Part shown: one piece after another, positions 1-8,288 of the stretch | Layout of the letters: each line of letters starts with the position of its first letter | Numbering within the stretch: the first letter of the stretch is position 1 | Source of the DNA: Ruminococcus sp. | Lineage (GTDB): Bacteria; Bacillota; Clostridia; Oscillospirales; Ruminococcaceae | NCBI GenBank assembly: GCA_017523285.1 | Contig: JAFWWU010000115.1 | Location: forward strand, 1 to 37,120 | Reading direction: 5' to 3' | DNA length: 37,120 nucleotides | Program-made: the position numbers and the translations under genes | Notes under the pieces: generated by a model | Database searches by the model: none | Seen by the model: only the letters and a program-made list of their open reading frames with translations | Told to the model about the DNA's origin: nothing

Positions 1-146
1 AAGTCAGATTTTTCGTCAGATTGTATAGAAATCTTGCAGGCATACTATCGTATGTCAAGAGATTTCTGTGCAAGATTACGGAAAATATGCCAGCAGATTT
101 TGTGCAAAGCGCTCAGGCGTGCTTTGTGCGGTGTTGCCTTAGGATA
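1..146. other. Non-coding stretch rich in imperfect hairpins
   Basis: No convincing gene is seen here. The stretch holds an imperfect stem from about 27 to 67, whose outer arms are AGAAATC and GATTTCT and whose inner arms are CATAC and GTATG. A second one lies at about 104-128, with AAAGC and GCTTT arms around CTCAGG. Repeated short words such as GTGCAA and AGATT give it a modular look, like an intergenic repeat element. An open frame of 90 codons at 34-306 has no ribosome binding site and runs into the end of the flavodiiron gene, so it is not called. The window edge may cut a larger element. Confidence 0.4.
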
Positions 147-176
147 TAAAAACAAAGCCGTCATTTCTGACGGCTT
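147..176 (-). terminator. Rho-independent terminator of the flavodiiron gene
   Basis: The arms AAGCCGTCA (155-163) and TGACGGCTT (168-176) form a 9-bp stem with a 4-nt loop. On the minus strand the stem is followed by a T-rich run (147-154 on the plus strand is A-rich). It lies about 75 bp past the stop codon of the leftward flavodiiron gene, with a copy of the dispersed palindromic repeat between them. Confidence 0.8.
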
Positions 177-218
177 AATTATGTATAAATATTGTGTAGG
201 GGCAGATATTATCCGCCC
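175..218 (-). repeat. Dispersed palindromic repeat, copy A
   Basis: On the minus strand this reads GGGCGGATAATATCTGCCCC followed by CTACACAATATTTATACAT. It matches the copies at 24888-24935 and 25408-25454 at almost every position. The core GGGCGGA/TCTGCCC is an inverted repeat. It lies between the stop codon of the flavodiiron gene and its terminator. Confidence 0.75.
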
Positions 219-250
219 GCAAATCAGTATATGCCAATATTATCAAACTG

Positions 251-1405
251 TTATCTGCAAAGTTCATCCGCAAGCTTTTCAAGCTGTGTGCGGCTTTCTT
301 CATTGAGTGCTGAAATAATTTTTACATTATTTTCTGTGTAAGTGATGTTTTTGCATTTTTCAAGCATACCCTTCATAACCTTAACTGCAAGAGGCGCCCA
401 GCTTCCGTTTTCTATAAAGCCAACCATTCTGTTGCTGAAATTTCTCTCTGTAAGGTGAGAGATAAATTCACGCATAAATGGGAAAATATCAGTATTGTAT
501 GTTGTTGTCGCAAGAACGATTTTACCATAGCGGAAAGCGTCCTCAACAGCCTCAGCCATATCACATCTTGCAAGGTCGTTTACAACAACTTTCGGACAGC
601 CTTTCTTTTCAAGCATTTCCGCAAGCTCAAAAACAGCCTTTTTTGTATTTCCGTAAACAGATGTATATGCAATTACAATTCCCTCAGATTCAACGCCATA
701 GCTTGACCATATATCATAAAGATTGATGTAATATCCGAGATTTTCACTGAGTACAGGACCATGAAGCGGACAGATTATCTCAATATCAAGCTTTGCGGCT
801 TTTTTGAGAAGTGCCTGCACCTGTGCGCCATATTTTCCGACAATTCCGATATAGTATCTTCTTGCCTCGCAAGCCCAGTCCTCTTCAACATCAAGCGCAC
901 CGAACTTGCCGAATCCGTCAGCTGAAAAAAGCACCTTATCCTTGCTGTCGTAAGTTACGATTACCTCAGGCCAATGCACCATAGGAGCAGTTGCAAAGGT
1001 AAGAATATGTGCACCAAGTTCAAGTGTATCGCCCTCACCGACTACTATACGATTTTCAGCAAAATCATTTCCGTAAAAGTTTTTCATCATCTCAAAAGCC
1101 TTAGCTGATGCGACAATTTCAGCCTTTGGATACTTATTTGCAAAGCTTATAATGCTTGCTGAATGGTCAGGCTCCATATGCTGTACAATAAGGTAATCCG
1201 GTGTCTTATCTCCGAGAGTATTTTCAATATTACCAAGCCATTCATCAGTAAATGAAACATCAACAGTATCCATAACAGCAATTTTTTCATCAACGATAAC
1301 ATATGAGTTATAAGCCATACCGTTAGGAACGATATACTGTCCCTCAAATAAATCTATTTTGTGGTCGTTTACTCCGACATATTTTATATCATTTGTAATT
1401 TTCAT
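251..1405 (-). CDS. fprA: Class A flavodiiron protein (A-type flavoprotein, oxygen/NO reductase)
   Basis: This soluble 384-residue enzyme is expected to reduce O2 to water, or NO to N2O, and so protect an anaerobe. The N-terminal metallo-beta-lactamase-like domain carries the diiron ligand set: H76, E78, D80 and H81 in QHMEPDHS, H144 in MVHWPE, D163 in SADGFG and H215 in CPLHGP. The C-terminal flavodoxin domain begins near residue 243 and holds the FMN phosphate loop AYTSVYGNT. There is no C-terminal rubredoxin domain, so an external electron donor is implied. The ATG at 1405 is chosen over an upstream in-frame start because GGAGGG sits just before it and the family starts here. The gene is monocistronic. 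The oxygen versus NO preference cannot be told from sequence. Confidence 0.93.
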   Translation of the reverse strand: MKITNDIKYVGVNDHKIDLFEGQYIVPNGMAYNSYVIVDEKIAVMDTVDVSFTDEWLGNIENTLGDKTPDYLIVQHMEPDHSASIISFANKYPKAEIVASAKAFEMMKNFYGNDFAENRIVVGEGDTLELGAHILTFATAPMVHWPEVIVTYDSKDKVLFSADGFGKFGALDVEEDWACEARRYYIGIVGKYGAQVQALLKKAAKLDIEIICPLHGPVLSENLGYYINLYDIWSSYGVESEGIVIAYTSVYGNTKKAVFELAEMLEKKGCPKVVVNDLARCDMAEAVEDAFRYGKIVLATTTYNTDIFPFMREFISHLTERNFSNRMVGFIENGSWAPLAVKVMKGMLEKCKNITYTENNVKIISALNEESRTQLEKLADELCR

Positions 1406-1439
1406 AATGCCCTCCATATTTTTTATACTTGATAATAAT

Positions 1440-1468
1440 ATTATACCACATTTCAAGCCTTATGGCAA
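1440..1468 (-). promoter_or_regulatory. Promoter of the flavodiiron gene
   Basis: On the minus strand a -35 TTGCCA (1463-1468) and a -10 TATAAT (1440-1445) are separated by 17 bp. A TG one base before the -10 makes it an extended -10. The start site would fall about 30 bp upstream of the ATG. Confidence 0.65.
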
Positions 1469-1593
1469 TAAATACACCTTATGAAAATTATGCATATTTA
1501 TATAGAAAAATATCTTATGTCTACGCTCTTCAAAAACTCCACTTTTTCTTTACATTTTCCACAAAAAAGCTCGGTATATAGGGGCTATCGGTG

Positions 1594-1622
1594 TTGACTT
1601 TGACTTTTCGTTTTGCTATAAT
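1594..1622 (+). promoter_or_regulatory. Promoter of the dockerin esterase gene
   Basis: TTGACT (1594-1599) and TATAAT (1617-1622) lie 17 bp apart, and TGC just before the -10 gives an extended -10. The predicted leader is about 50 nt and ends in the GGAGG at 1672-1676. Confidence 0.75.
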
Positions 1623-1680
1623 ATTATTATGATAAAACCGGATGTCAGACACACTCTGACGTAAATTTAATGGAGGCATT

Positions 1681-3537
1681 ATGAAAAAATCAGTTATAAA
1701 AGCGATTTCTGTTATCTCGGCACTTGCTCTGACAATTGCCACTGCTCCGAATGTAACGAAAAATATCACTTCATCGGCAGCTACACTTCTTGCCGCTGAA
1801 TTTGAAACTACACACGACTCTTTTACAGGCAGAGGCGGTGCTTCTGTTGCATGGACTTCTGACAAGGCATATTCCGATAAATGCAGTCTTTTTGTAAGTG
1901 AAAGAAGCAGTACATGGAACGGTGCTTCAAGAGATGCTTCATCTATCCTTGCGGCAGGCAGAACGTATCAGATTTCAACAGCTGTTTACCACGAAAGCGG
2001 CGAGGACGTAGAAATGAAATTCTCTCTCCAGTACACTGACAGCACAGGAACTACCGCTTATGACGCAATTGCACTTGAAACTGTTCCCGACAGTACATGG
2101 ACTCTACTCTCAAATGACGCATATACTGTTCCTGAGGGAGCAACAGACCTCTCAATTTACGTTGAAACAACAGAATCCCTTACAGATTTCTATATCGACC
2201 TTGTTACAGTAAAGGGTGCGCCTGCCGTTATCAAAGCAGGTGACGCAAACGGAAATATGGCTGTTTCAATCGATGACGCTGTTCTTTTATCAGAATATAT
2301 CACAGGGCAGACTGATGAAATCGAAATCGGTGCTGATTTCAATAAGGATAACTCAATAGACGCATTCGACCTTGTTATGCTCAAGGATTATATTGCAAAT
2401 CCTAAAGGTCCTTCAATTGAGGGCGACTGGGATAATTATCAGGAACAGGTTACACCTCAGATGCTTCAGGTTTATAAGGATTCACTTTACAGCATAGGCA
2501 ACACAAAGAGAATCCGTGATAAAATTGCAAAGGCACAAAGCGGAGAAAACGTAAACGTCGCTTATCTCGGTGGTTCAATTACAGGCGGCGGTTCTTCAAG
2601 CACTCCTGCTAAAAGCTTTGCAAATCTCTCGTATCAGTATTTCAGCGAAACCTTCGGCTGTGGAAGCAATGTTTCATATACAAACGCAGGACTTGCAGGA
2701 ACTTCTTCAATTGTCGGCAATATGCGTGTTGACAATGATGTTTTCTCTAAAAATGCAGATATCATTTTCATTGAATTTGCAGTAAACGACCAGGGCAGTG
2801 AACGCTTCCAGAAATCATTTGAATCACTTTTAAAGAAATGTCTTTCACAGGAAAACGAACCTGCTGTTGTTGTTATAACTCTTTGCACGCAGTCAGGCTC
2901 ATCGTGTCAGGACTGGATGGCTAAGGTTGCAAAGAACTATGATGTTCCTGTTATAAGCGGTAAAGACGCTATTATGAACGCAATCAAGGCCGGAACGCTC
3001 TCTTGGAGTGATTACGGCAGCGGTGATACCACTCACCCGGGTGACGGAGGTCACAAGCTTATTGCTGATTGCATCGGCTATTACTGTCGTCAGGCTCTAA
3101 GAAGCGAAAACGCTGACGACAGCTACGATATACCGACAACATCTGTTTTCGGCTCTGAGTATTCAACAGCACGTCTTATAACTTACGAAGAAATGCAGAA
3201 TCTCTCCGCAGGCTCATGGACAAAGGGAACAAATAATTCAGGCTATAAAAATGGATTTACATTCAGCAAAAACGGAAATAATCCGCTTAAATTCACAGTT
3301 GAGGGCAAGGGTATACTGCTCTTATTCCAGTCAAATTCAAACGCTTCTATGGGTACGGCTAATGTTACTGTAAACGGCAAGACAACTCCTGTAAAGAGTA
3401 ACCTCCAGTACACATGGGGAGGACTTGACGGCGATGTCGGATATTATCAGAATACATCAGGCAAGCTTGATGTTTCAATTGCAATGGATAACCCTTCAAC
3501 AACTTTTGTACTCTATGGTATAGCTGTAATAGAATAA
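1681..3537 (+). CDS. Secreted CBM-dockerin-SGNH hydrolase (probable carbohydrate esterase)
   Basis: 618 residues. Residues 1-33 are a signal peptide (MKKS, hydrophobic core, SSAA). Residues about 38-180 resemble a CBM22/CBM4-like beta-sandwich, with the RGGASVAW, SERSSTWNGAS and AGRTYQIS stretches. Residues about 185-240 are a type I dockerin with two calcium-loop/helix repeats, GDANGNMAVSIDDA and ADFNKDNSIDAFD. Residues about 290-475 form an SGNH hydrolase: the catalytic Ser299 is in GGSIT, block II Gly is in NAGLAG, Asn369 is in FAVND, and Asp449/His452 are in GDTTHPG. Residues about 488-618 form a beta-rich C-terminal domain. The expected role is deacetylating plant cell-wall polysaccharide while docked to a cellulosome scaffoldin. 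The dockerin is internal rather than terminal. The substrate is inferred. RBS is GGAGG. Confidence 0.88.
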   Translation: MKKSVIKAISVISALALTIATAPNVTKNITSSAATLLAAEFETTHDSFTGRGGASVAWTSDKAYSDKCSLFVSERSSTWNGASRDASSILAAGRTYQISTAVYHESGEDVEMKFSLQYTDSTGTTAYDAIALETVPDSTWTLLSNDAYTVPEGATDLSIYVETTESLTDFYIDLVTVKGAPAVIKAGDANGNMAVSIDDAVLLSEYITGQTDEIEIGADFNKDNSIDAFDLVMLKDYIANPKGPSIEGDWDNYQEQVTPQMLQVYKDSLYSIGNTKRIRDKIAKAQSGENVNVAYLGGSITGGGSSSTPAKSFANLSYQYFSETFGCGSNVSYTNAGLAGTSSIVGNMRVDNDVFSKNADIIFIEFAVNDQGSERFQKSFESLLKKCLSQENEPAVVVITLCTQSGSSCQDWMAKVAKNYDVPVISGKDAIMNAIKAGTLSWSDYGSGDTTHPGDGGHKLIADCIGYYCRQALRSENADDSYDIPTTSVFGSEYSTARLITYEEMQNLSAGSWTKGTNNSGYKNGFTFSKNGNNPLKFTVEGKGILLLFQSNSNASMGTANVTVNGKTTPVKSNLQYTWGGLDGDVGYYQNTSGKLDVSIAMDNPSTTFVLYGIAVIE

Positions 3538-3542
3538 CAAAT

Positions 3543-3574
3543 AATGGCGTAATTCTTTCGGATTACGCCATTTT
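3543..3574 (+). terminator. Terminator of the dockerin esterase gene
   Basis: AATGGCGTAAT (3543-3553) pairs with ATTACGCCATT (3562-3572) around an 8-nt loop, and a short T tract follows. It starts 6 bp after the stop codon. Confidence 0.8.
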
Positions 3575-3598
3575 CATATTCAAAGCCCTGTTTATATG

Positions 3599-3629
3599 AA
3601 AAAAGCAGACGTTAAAAGTCTGCTTTTTT
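3599..3629 (-). terminator. Terminator of the Nudix gene (bidirectional)
   Basis: AAAAAAGCAGAC (3599-3610) pairs with GTCTGCTTTTTT (3618-3629) around a 7-nt loop. On the minus strand it overlaps the Nudix stop codon and ends in six T. It could also stop rightward read-through from the esterase gene. Confidence 0.8.
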
Positions 3630-4041
3630 ACATTATTTCCTTAATAGCCATTCTGGCTTTCGTTACTATATTCTTATCATTTTCGTATGACAGAATATTT
3701 GTTGCGTGAACGATATCCACCCATTTGATTTCAGATATTTCATCTGCCTGAGGTACATAATCAACATTCTTTGCCTTGGCGAGAAAATATACCACAACCT
3801 TCATCGTATCACGTCTGGGAGAATAGGTAACGGTTTCTCTGAATGTAGGGTCTATGATAACATCAATAGAGGTTTCTTCCATTATTTCACGTTTGGCTGT
3901 TTCAACTTCTGTTTCGCCCTCTTCAACGTGTCCTTTAGGAAAAGACCAGTGACCGCTGTTAATATGCCGAATTAGGAGAATTTCAATATTCCCGTGTGAT
4001 TTACGGTATACTATAGCCCCACATGATTTTTCATGCAGCAT
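3628..4041 (-). CDS. Nudix hydrolase, Ap4A-hydrolase-like
   Basis: This 137-residue single-domain protein carries a Nudix box near residues 38-60, with GHVEEGE followed by REIMEETSI. Compared with the consensus GX5EX7REUXEEXGU, the final Gly is Ser, while all the metal-binding Glu residues are kept. The start SCGAIVYRK and the stretch SFPKGHVEEGE resemble bis(5'-nucleosyl)-tetraphosphatase-type Nudix enzymes, which clear dinucleoside polyphosphates; the true substrate is not known. The start ATG has AGAAAGGA upstream. The gene stands alone between its own promoter and terminator. Confidence 0.87.
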   Translation of the reverse strand: MLHEKSCGAIVYRKSHGNIEILLIRHINSGHWSFPKGHVEEGETEVETAKREIMEETSIDVIIDPTFRETVTYSPRRDTMKVVVYFLAKAKNVDYVPQADEISEIKWVDIVHATNILSYENDKNIVTKARMAIKEIM

Positions 4042-4112
4042 ATTAAATCCTTTCTACAAGTTTGGCTATGCTGATTTGCGTTCAACATAGTATTATTACA
4101 TTTGTTACTATA

Positions 4113-4141
4113 AGTATATCATATTTTGTTTAATTTGTCCA
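4113..4141 (-). promoter_or_regulatory. Promoter of the Nudix gene
   Basis: On the minus strand TGGACA (4136-4141) and TATACT (4113-4118) are 17 bp apart, with TGA directly before the -10 as an extended -10. ATAGTA and TACTAT arms at about 4087-4111 lie downstream of the -10 and could be an operator. Confidence 0.55.
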
Positions 4142-4195
4142 GTAATTTTATTATTTTTTTATTATGCGGTTACAATTTTTATGACAAAATAACGC

Positions 4196-4232
4196 AAAAT
4201 CCCTGTCTTTCCATAAATAAGACAGGGATTTT
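4196..4232 (-). terminator. Terminator of the Gld-type ABC operon
   Basis: AAAATCCCTGTCTT (4196-4209) pairs perfectly with AAGACAGGGATTTT (4219-4232) around a 9-nt loop. It lies 20 bp past the stop codon of the 89-residue protein, the last gene of the leftward unit. Both strands have T tracts, so it can work in both directions. Confidence 0.8.
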
Positions 4233-4252
4233 TTATATGCTGTATATAATTT

Positions 4253-4522
4253 TTATGCTCTTTCAAGCCATGCTTCCGCAAGGTCCATAGCCTCGTAAAG
4301 ACTTCCTCTTTCAGCATGATTTACGATTGCTTTAAGAGGGTCTGATTCTGCAGTTGACATTTTATATACTCTTATCTTATCGGCAATTTCAGTATCGCCG
4401 ACTTTTTTTGTTGAGCCTATCTGCATCATTATTACATAAGGGTCTGACATATAACCGTAATAGATTGTATCTTTACATCTTACAAGCGGATAGCCCTTGT
4501 ATGTGTAGAAATTATTTGCCAT
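4253..4522 (-). CDS. Small conserved protein of unknown function (89 aa)
   Basis: I do not recognise this soluble 89-residue protein. It has no signal peptide or membrane helix. The N-terminal half looks beta-rich (YTYKGYPLVRCKDTIYYGYM), and the C-terminal half is helical with KAIVNHAERGSLYEAMDLAE, perhaps a helical hairpin. The gene is supported by a strong AAAGGAGG before its ATG and by a perfect terminator just after it. It lies 37 bp downstream of the DUF4340 gene and is probably the last gene of that operon. A link with the ABC system is suggested only by position. Confidence 0.8.
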   Translation of the reverse strand: MANNFYTYKGYPLVRCKDTIYYGYMSDPYVIMMQIGSTKKVGDTEIADKIRVYKMSTAESDPLKAIVNHAERGSLYEAMDLAEAWLERA

Positions 4523-4559
4523 AAATATATCCTCCTTTATATCGTGGATTATTCCTTTT

Positions 4560-6047
4560 TTATCTCTTCCATTTTTCTATATAATCTTCGCCCGTATCAA
4601 TTCTCTTGATATTTTCCTGAAGAGCTTCAACATAACCCTTTGTACAGATATATCTGCACTCGCCGTCAACAACAATAAGCGACATATATGTTGAATCTTC
4701 ATAGAATTCAACAGTTACAGGCTCTGTCATATACTTATCAAGAAGTGAGAAGCTAAGAATCGGCTCTGCGTCTGTCGGAACAGTTCTTCCGATAGCAAGC
4801 TCTTCTGCCGCAGTAGAAATCAGGAACGCATAGAATTTTCTGAAATGCTCTGTATCTATATCCTTGCCGTCATTCTTTGCAACGTAATCTTCTCTTGATG
4901 TGCCGTCACCTGTAAGCACCTTGTCTGCAATATCCTTGCCGCTGATTTTAAGCTCTCTGACATCCCATACAGTTGAACCGAAAACGCTTCTTGATGTAAT
5001 CTCAATAGGATTTACAGTAGCCCATACAGCAGTTTCAGCAGATACAATATAGATAACGTCAATACCTTCAATCATGAAGTAATGACATTTTACATCATCA
5101 TCATTTGTGAATGCTTCACTCATAGAGAATTTATATGTCGTGCCGTTATCACATACCATTTCAACTGTACAGAAAGGCTCTGTGAGTCCTGCCTCTGCCA
5201 TATCGCTTTCATCAGGATGAGCTTTATAGAAATCCTGACAATAAAGTCCGAAAAGTCCGTTAATCGTGTTGTCGGCACTTTCAAATCCCATATAACACTT
5301 TACAGGCTCAAGCATAAGGTGAGATGAAGCTGTACCGCCCTGATAATCAGGGTCAGCTGTTCTTTCATCATATTCGATATAAATATCGTAATCGATATCC
5401 TCACGCTTTATGCGGATTGATTCTACTGTCGGCATTTCTTCTTCAGAAGGCTCGGCAATGATTGTTCTGTTGAAGAAATCGGTTACATTATTGCTGTAAT
5501 TCAAAACCTTTGATGATGCAACTGTAAACACACGTTCATCGCCCTCAACCATAAAATATGTTTCTGACGGAATAGGTGCTGCATCACCGATATAAGCCTT
5601 TACAACCTCACCTGAATCATAAAACAGTTCTACTGTTGCAGATGGATTTTCAAGACCGTATTTTGCAAGGTCTGTCGGATTATCCTCTACAATAGAATCC
5701 GAAGCTATATCGGATAAATTATTCGGGATTGTTGAAAGCGCAAATTTATCCATCGGAATATCAGAATATCCGCTTAACGCATATACTGCTGATTCTTCTT
5801 CAGTAGCCTTTGCTGTTCTTTCAACGGTAAATCCGCCCTCTTTATTTGATACTGTTACCTTGTTTACAGTATTCGGGTCTTTGCGGATAAGCTCAATACC
5901 CGAACCTGATGATTCTTCAATAACAGATGATGCATCTGAGCTTCCCACTTCATCCTTGGGCTGGGTAAGCTTCAATGCGGCAAGTCCGCCTCCGAGAGCC
6001 GCAAGTGTGACTCCCAGAGCGATAATTCCCTTAACCTGCTTTTTCAT
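4560..6047 (-). CDS. DUF4340 domain membrane-anchored protein
   Basis: This 495-residue protein has an N-terminal membrane anchor (residues about 7-25), a Ser/acidic linker, and extracytoplasmic beta-rich repeats of the DUF4340 type (for example NPTDLAKYGLENPSATVELF and TYFMVEGDERVFTVASS). Proteins of this family are commonly encoded beside a GldA/GldF/GldG-type ABC transporter, as here. The start codon overlaps the stop of the upstream GldG-like gene by 4 bp (ATGA), and AAGGAGA precedes it, so the two are translationally coupled. The likely role is an auxiliary surface component of the ABC system. The transported substrate is unknown. Confidence 0.85.
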   Translation of the reverse strand: MKKQVKGIIALGVTLAALGGGLAALKLTQPKDEVGSSDASSVIEESSGSGIELIRKDPNTVNKVTVSNKEGGFTVERTAKATEEESAVYALSGYSDIPMDKFALSTIPNNLSDIASDSIVEDNPTDLAKYGLENPSATVELFYDSGEVVKAYIGDAAPIPSETYFMVEGDERVFTVASSKVLNYSNNVTDFFNRTIIAEPSEEEMPTVESIRIKREDIDYDIYIEYDERTADPDYQGGTASSHLMLEPVKCYMGFESADNTINGLFGLYCQDFYKAHPDESDMAEAGLTEPFCTVEMVCDNGTTYKFSMSEAFTNDDDVKCHYFMIEGIDVIYIVSAETAVWATVNPIEITSRSVFGSTVWDVRELKISGKDIADKVLTGDGTSREDYVAKNDGKDIDTEHFRKFYAFLISTAAEELAIGRTVPTDAEPILSFSLLDKYMTEPVTVEFYEDSTYMSLIVVDGECRYICTKGYVEALQENIKRIDTGEDYIEKWKR

Positions 6048-7555
6048 TTGTTCTTTCTCCTTACAAATACAACTATACCACAGATAACAACAATTGCAGG
6101 AATTAAATATACTACAATGTTTCTTACTGTATCAGCCTGTTTCTGATCAATTGTGATAACCTGCTGTTCAAGGTTTTTCTGTGGAATTACAGCGCTCTTA
6201 TCCTTACCTGATACATAGTTAAGCGCATTGAGAATAAAGTTTGCGTTATTATAAGCGTTTGTGTTGCCCATTACGGCAGGATCAAGCATAAATACCGAAC
6301 CGATAGTAAGAAGGTTGCTTGAATATACGTCAAACTGCTCTGCCTGCTGTCTTTGTGAAAGTGCAATAAAGCCTGTTACAGCCTTTTCGTCTGAAGGCTC
6401 TGAAAGATTTGCAAGCGGAACCTGATATGCGTCTTTACTTGACTCTAAAACGTATGATGTTAAAACGTCGTTGTTTCTCTTGATGATATTTACAGGTCTT
6501 GAATAAGGAACTGCAATCGGCAGGCTTGCATTAGGAAGATCACCGAAGTTTTCTGTATCTGCAACAACACCCTTTGGTGACATTACAGCTGAACCGCTTG
6601 CTGTAAGTGTTGCGGCTACACAGTTCTCATCATCCGAAACAAATGAATCACCGATTTCAATGCTCCACTTATCAAGGAACGCCTCGATATTAGGAAGATC
6701 TGTTGCGGTTGGGCTTGAAATGTAAACGATATTCTTCATATACTTGCCGTCATTGTATAAATAATCGTCAAGTCTGTCGATAATGTCAGTTGTGAAGTCT
6801 GTTTCAGGTGCAGGAATAACTACAACATCGTAATTATCCTCAAGGAAGTTTTCTGAAATATCAAGCTCTGTACACTCATAGCCATTTGAGCCCATAAGTG
6901 CGTAAAGCTGTGAAATTGAATAGTATGAGTTCTGGCTGAATACCATATTTTCGCCCATACGGTCAAGGAAAGCTGCCTTCTTTGTATTTGCATCAGCAAC
7001 AGACATAATAGCTGATGTAAGTGTACTTTCGCCGATGAAGATATAATTTGCAGATGCATCATAGTAATATGATGACTGGTCTGTTGTGTAATATGATGTA
7101 AGATTTGATACCTTTACCTTATCATCACAGCATACTACAACTGAACCCTGTGTGATATCGCCGCTGAAATACTTCTTGTATCTTGCAACAGCGTCAGGAT
7201 TTTTCTGAATATCATAATACTTTACTTCTACATTGCCCTTGCCCTGTTTTGAGTAAACCTCATACTTTTCAAGGATTTTAGGAATCATATTGTAATATTC
7301 ATACTGTAAAAGAGTTTCTTCAGGGAACATAACGGCAATCTCAACATCCTTTTCAAGATTTTTAAGGACATTTATTGACTCGTCGCAAAGCTCATAACGC
7401 TTGTCTTTTGTAAGGTCGAGCTTCATAGGATATCTTTCGGTTAAAATACCCATAATTATATTCACAACAATCACAATAGCAACAACAAAGGCAGTAATAA
7501 TAGCCGCCATTGTGCCGTATTTGATTTTCTTTGCGTATTTTGAATCTTTCTTCAT
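6044..7555 (-). CDS. GldG-like ABC transporter auxiliary protein
   Basis: 503 residues. One membrane helix lies near the N-terminus (about 15-40, AIITAFVVAIVIVVNIIMGIL) and one at the extreme C-terminus (about 475-497), so most of the protein is an extracytoplasmic domain. After the first helix, the text RYPMKLDLTKDKRYELCDES is typical of the ABC_transp_aux (GldG) family, whose members carry a degenerate thioredoxin-like fold. The gene sits between the permease and DUF4340 genes. Gap to the permease gene is 28 bp, and GAGAGG precedes the start. In gliding Bacteroidetes GldG works with GldA and GldF; in Firmicutes the function is not settled. Confidence 0.85.
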   Translation of the reverse strand: MKKDSKYAKKIKYGTMAAIITAFVVAIVIVVNIIMGILTERYPMKLDLTKDKRYELCDESINVLKNLEKDVEIAVMFPEETLLQYEYYNMIPKILEKYEVYSKQGKGNVEVKYYDIQKNPDAVARYKKYFSGDITQGSVVVCCDDKVKVSNLTSYYTTDQSSYYYDASANYIFIGESTLTSAIMSVADANTKKAAFLDRMGENMVFSQNSYYSISQLYALMGSNGYECTELDISENFLEDNYDVVVIPAPETDFTTDIIDRLDDYLYNDGKYMKNIVYISSPTATDLPNIEAFLDKWSIEIGDSFVSDDENCVAATLTASGSAVMSPKGVVADTENFGDLPNASLPIAVPYSRPVNIIKRNNDVLTSYVLESSKDAYQVPLANLSEPSDEKAVTGFIALSQRQQAEQFDVYSSNLLTIGSVFMLDPAVMGNTNAYNNANFILNALNYVSGKDKSAVIPQKNLEQQVITIDQKQADTVRNIVVYLIPAIVVICGIVVFVRRKNK

Positions 7556-7583
7556 TTATACATAACCTCTCTTTCCGTAAGAC

Positions 7584-8288
7584 TCAGCTCCAGCGTCTTT
7601 TCTCAAGAACTCTTACAGAGAAGAAGTTGAAGAGAAACGCCGCACTGATATAGAATATTACGCTTGAAAGATTGAACATTCCCATTGTAAATTCCATATA
7701 GCGTGTATAGAATGAAAGTGAAACGAATATATCCTTGATTGTTTCAGACTGGAAAAGTGATGCCAATGAATCAATCATATAAAGAAGCATAAGTGCAAGA
7801 AAGCTTGCTACTGCTGAGGACATCTGGTTTTCTGTGAGCGATGAAACGAAAAGTCCAACAGCTATAAATGCTGCTCCGAGAAGGAAAAGTGCAAGGAAGT
7901 TTGCAAGGACAGATGTCCATAATACCGCACCGAAATAGCTGAGAATAAGCGCATATACGAATATAATGCTTATGCCCATTGTGTAGAGTGCAAGTGCCGC
8001 AAAATATTTTCCAAGCACGATTGACCACAGACTGATTGGTGCTGTTAAAAGTCCCTGGTCTGTTTTCTGCTTCTTTTCTTCACTGAGAAGCTTCATTGTG
8101 AGTACGGGGATTAATATAAGAATTACCATAAAGAGCGCATTGAACATTGATGACATATCAGATGTTGCCGCACGAAGAGGTCCGCCGTAGAAGAAATAGC
8201 CTGAGCATATAAAGAATACCGAAAGGAAAATATAGGCTATGCTTGATTTAAAAAATGAGTTAAGCTCACGTCTGAAAATTGCTCCCAT
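7584..8288 (-). CDS. ABC-2 type transporter permease (GldF-like)
   Basis: This 234-residue protein has six predicted membrane helices. It starts MGAIFRRELNSFFKSSIAYI, the usual opening of ABC-2 permeases related to GldF and CcmB/NosY. The conserved cytosolic stretch KLLSEEKKQKTDQGLLTAP follows helix 2. The start codon shares a base with the stop codon of the ATPase gene (TAATG), with GGAGG upstream, so the two are coupled. It should form the membrane channel with the ATPase next door. Direction of transport and substrate are unknown, though the family mostly exports. Confidence 0.9.
   Translation of the reverse strand: MGAIFRRELNSFFKSSIAYIFLSVFFICSGYFFYGGPLRAATSDMSSMFNALFMVILILIPVLTMKLLSEEKKQKTDQGLLTAPISLWSIVLGKYFAALALYTMGISIIFVYALILSYFGAVLWTSVLANFLALFLLGAAFIAVGLFVSSLTENQMSSAVASFLALMLLYMIDSLASLFQSETIKDIFVSLSFYTRYMEFTMGMFNLSSVIFYISAAFLFNFFSVRVLEKRRWS

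Noticed and set aside
34..306. Open frame of 90 codons on the plus strand
   Set aside because: It has no ribosome binding site, covers the terminator, repeat copy A and the end of the flavodiiron gene, and its residues come from the repeat.
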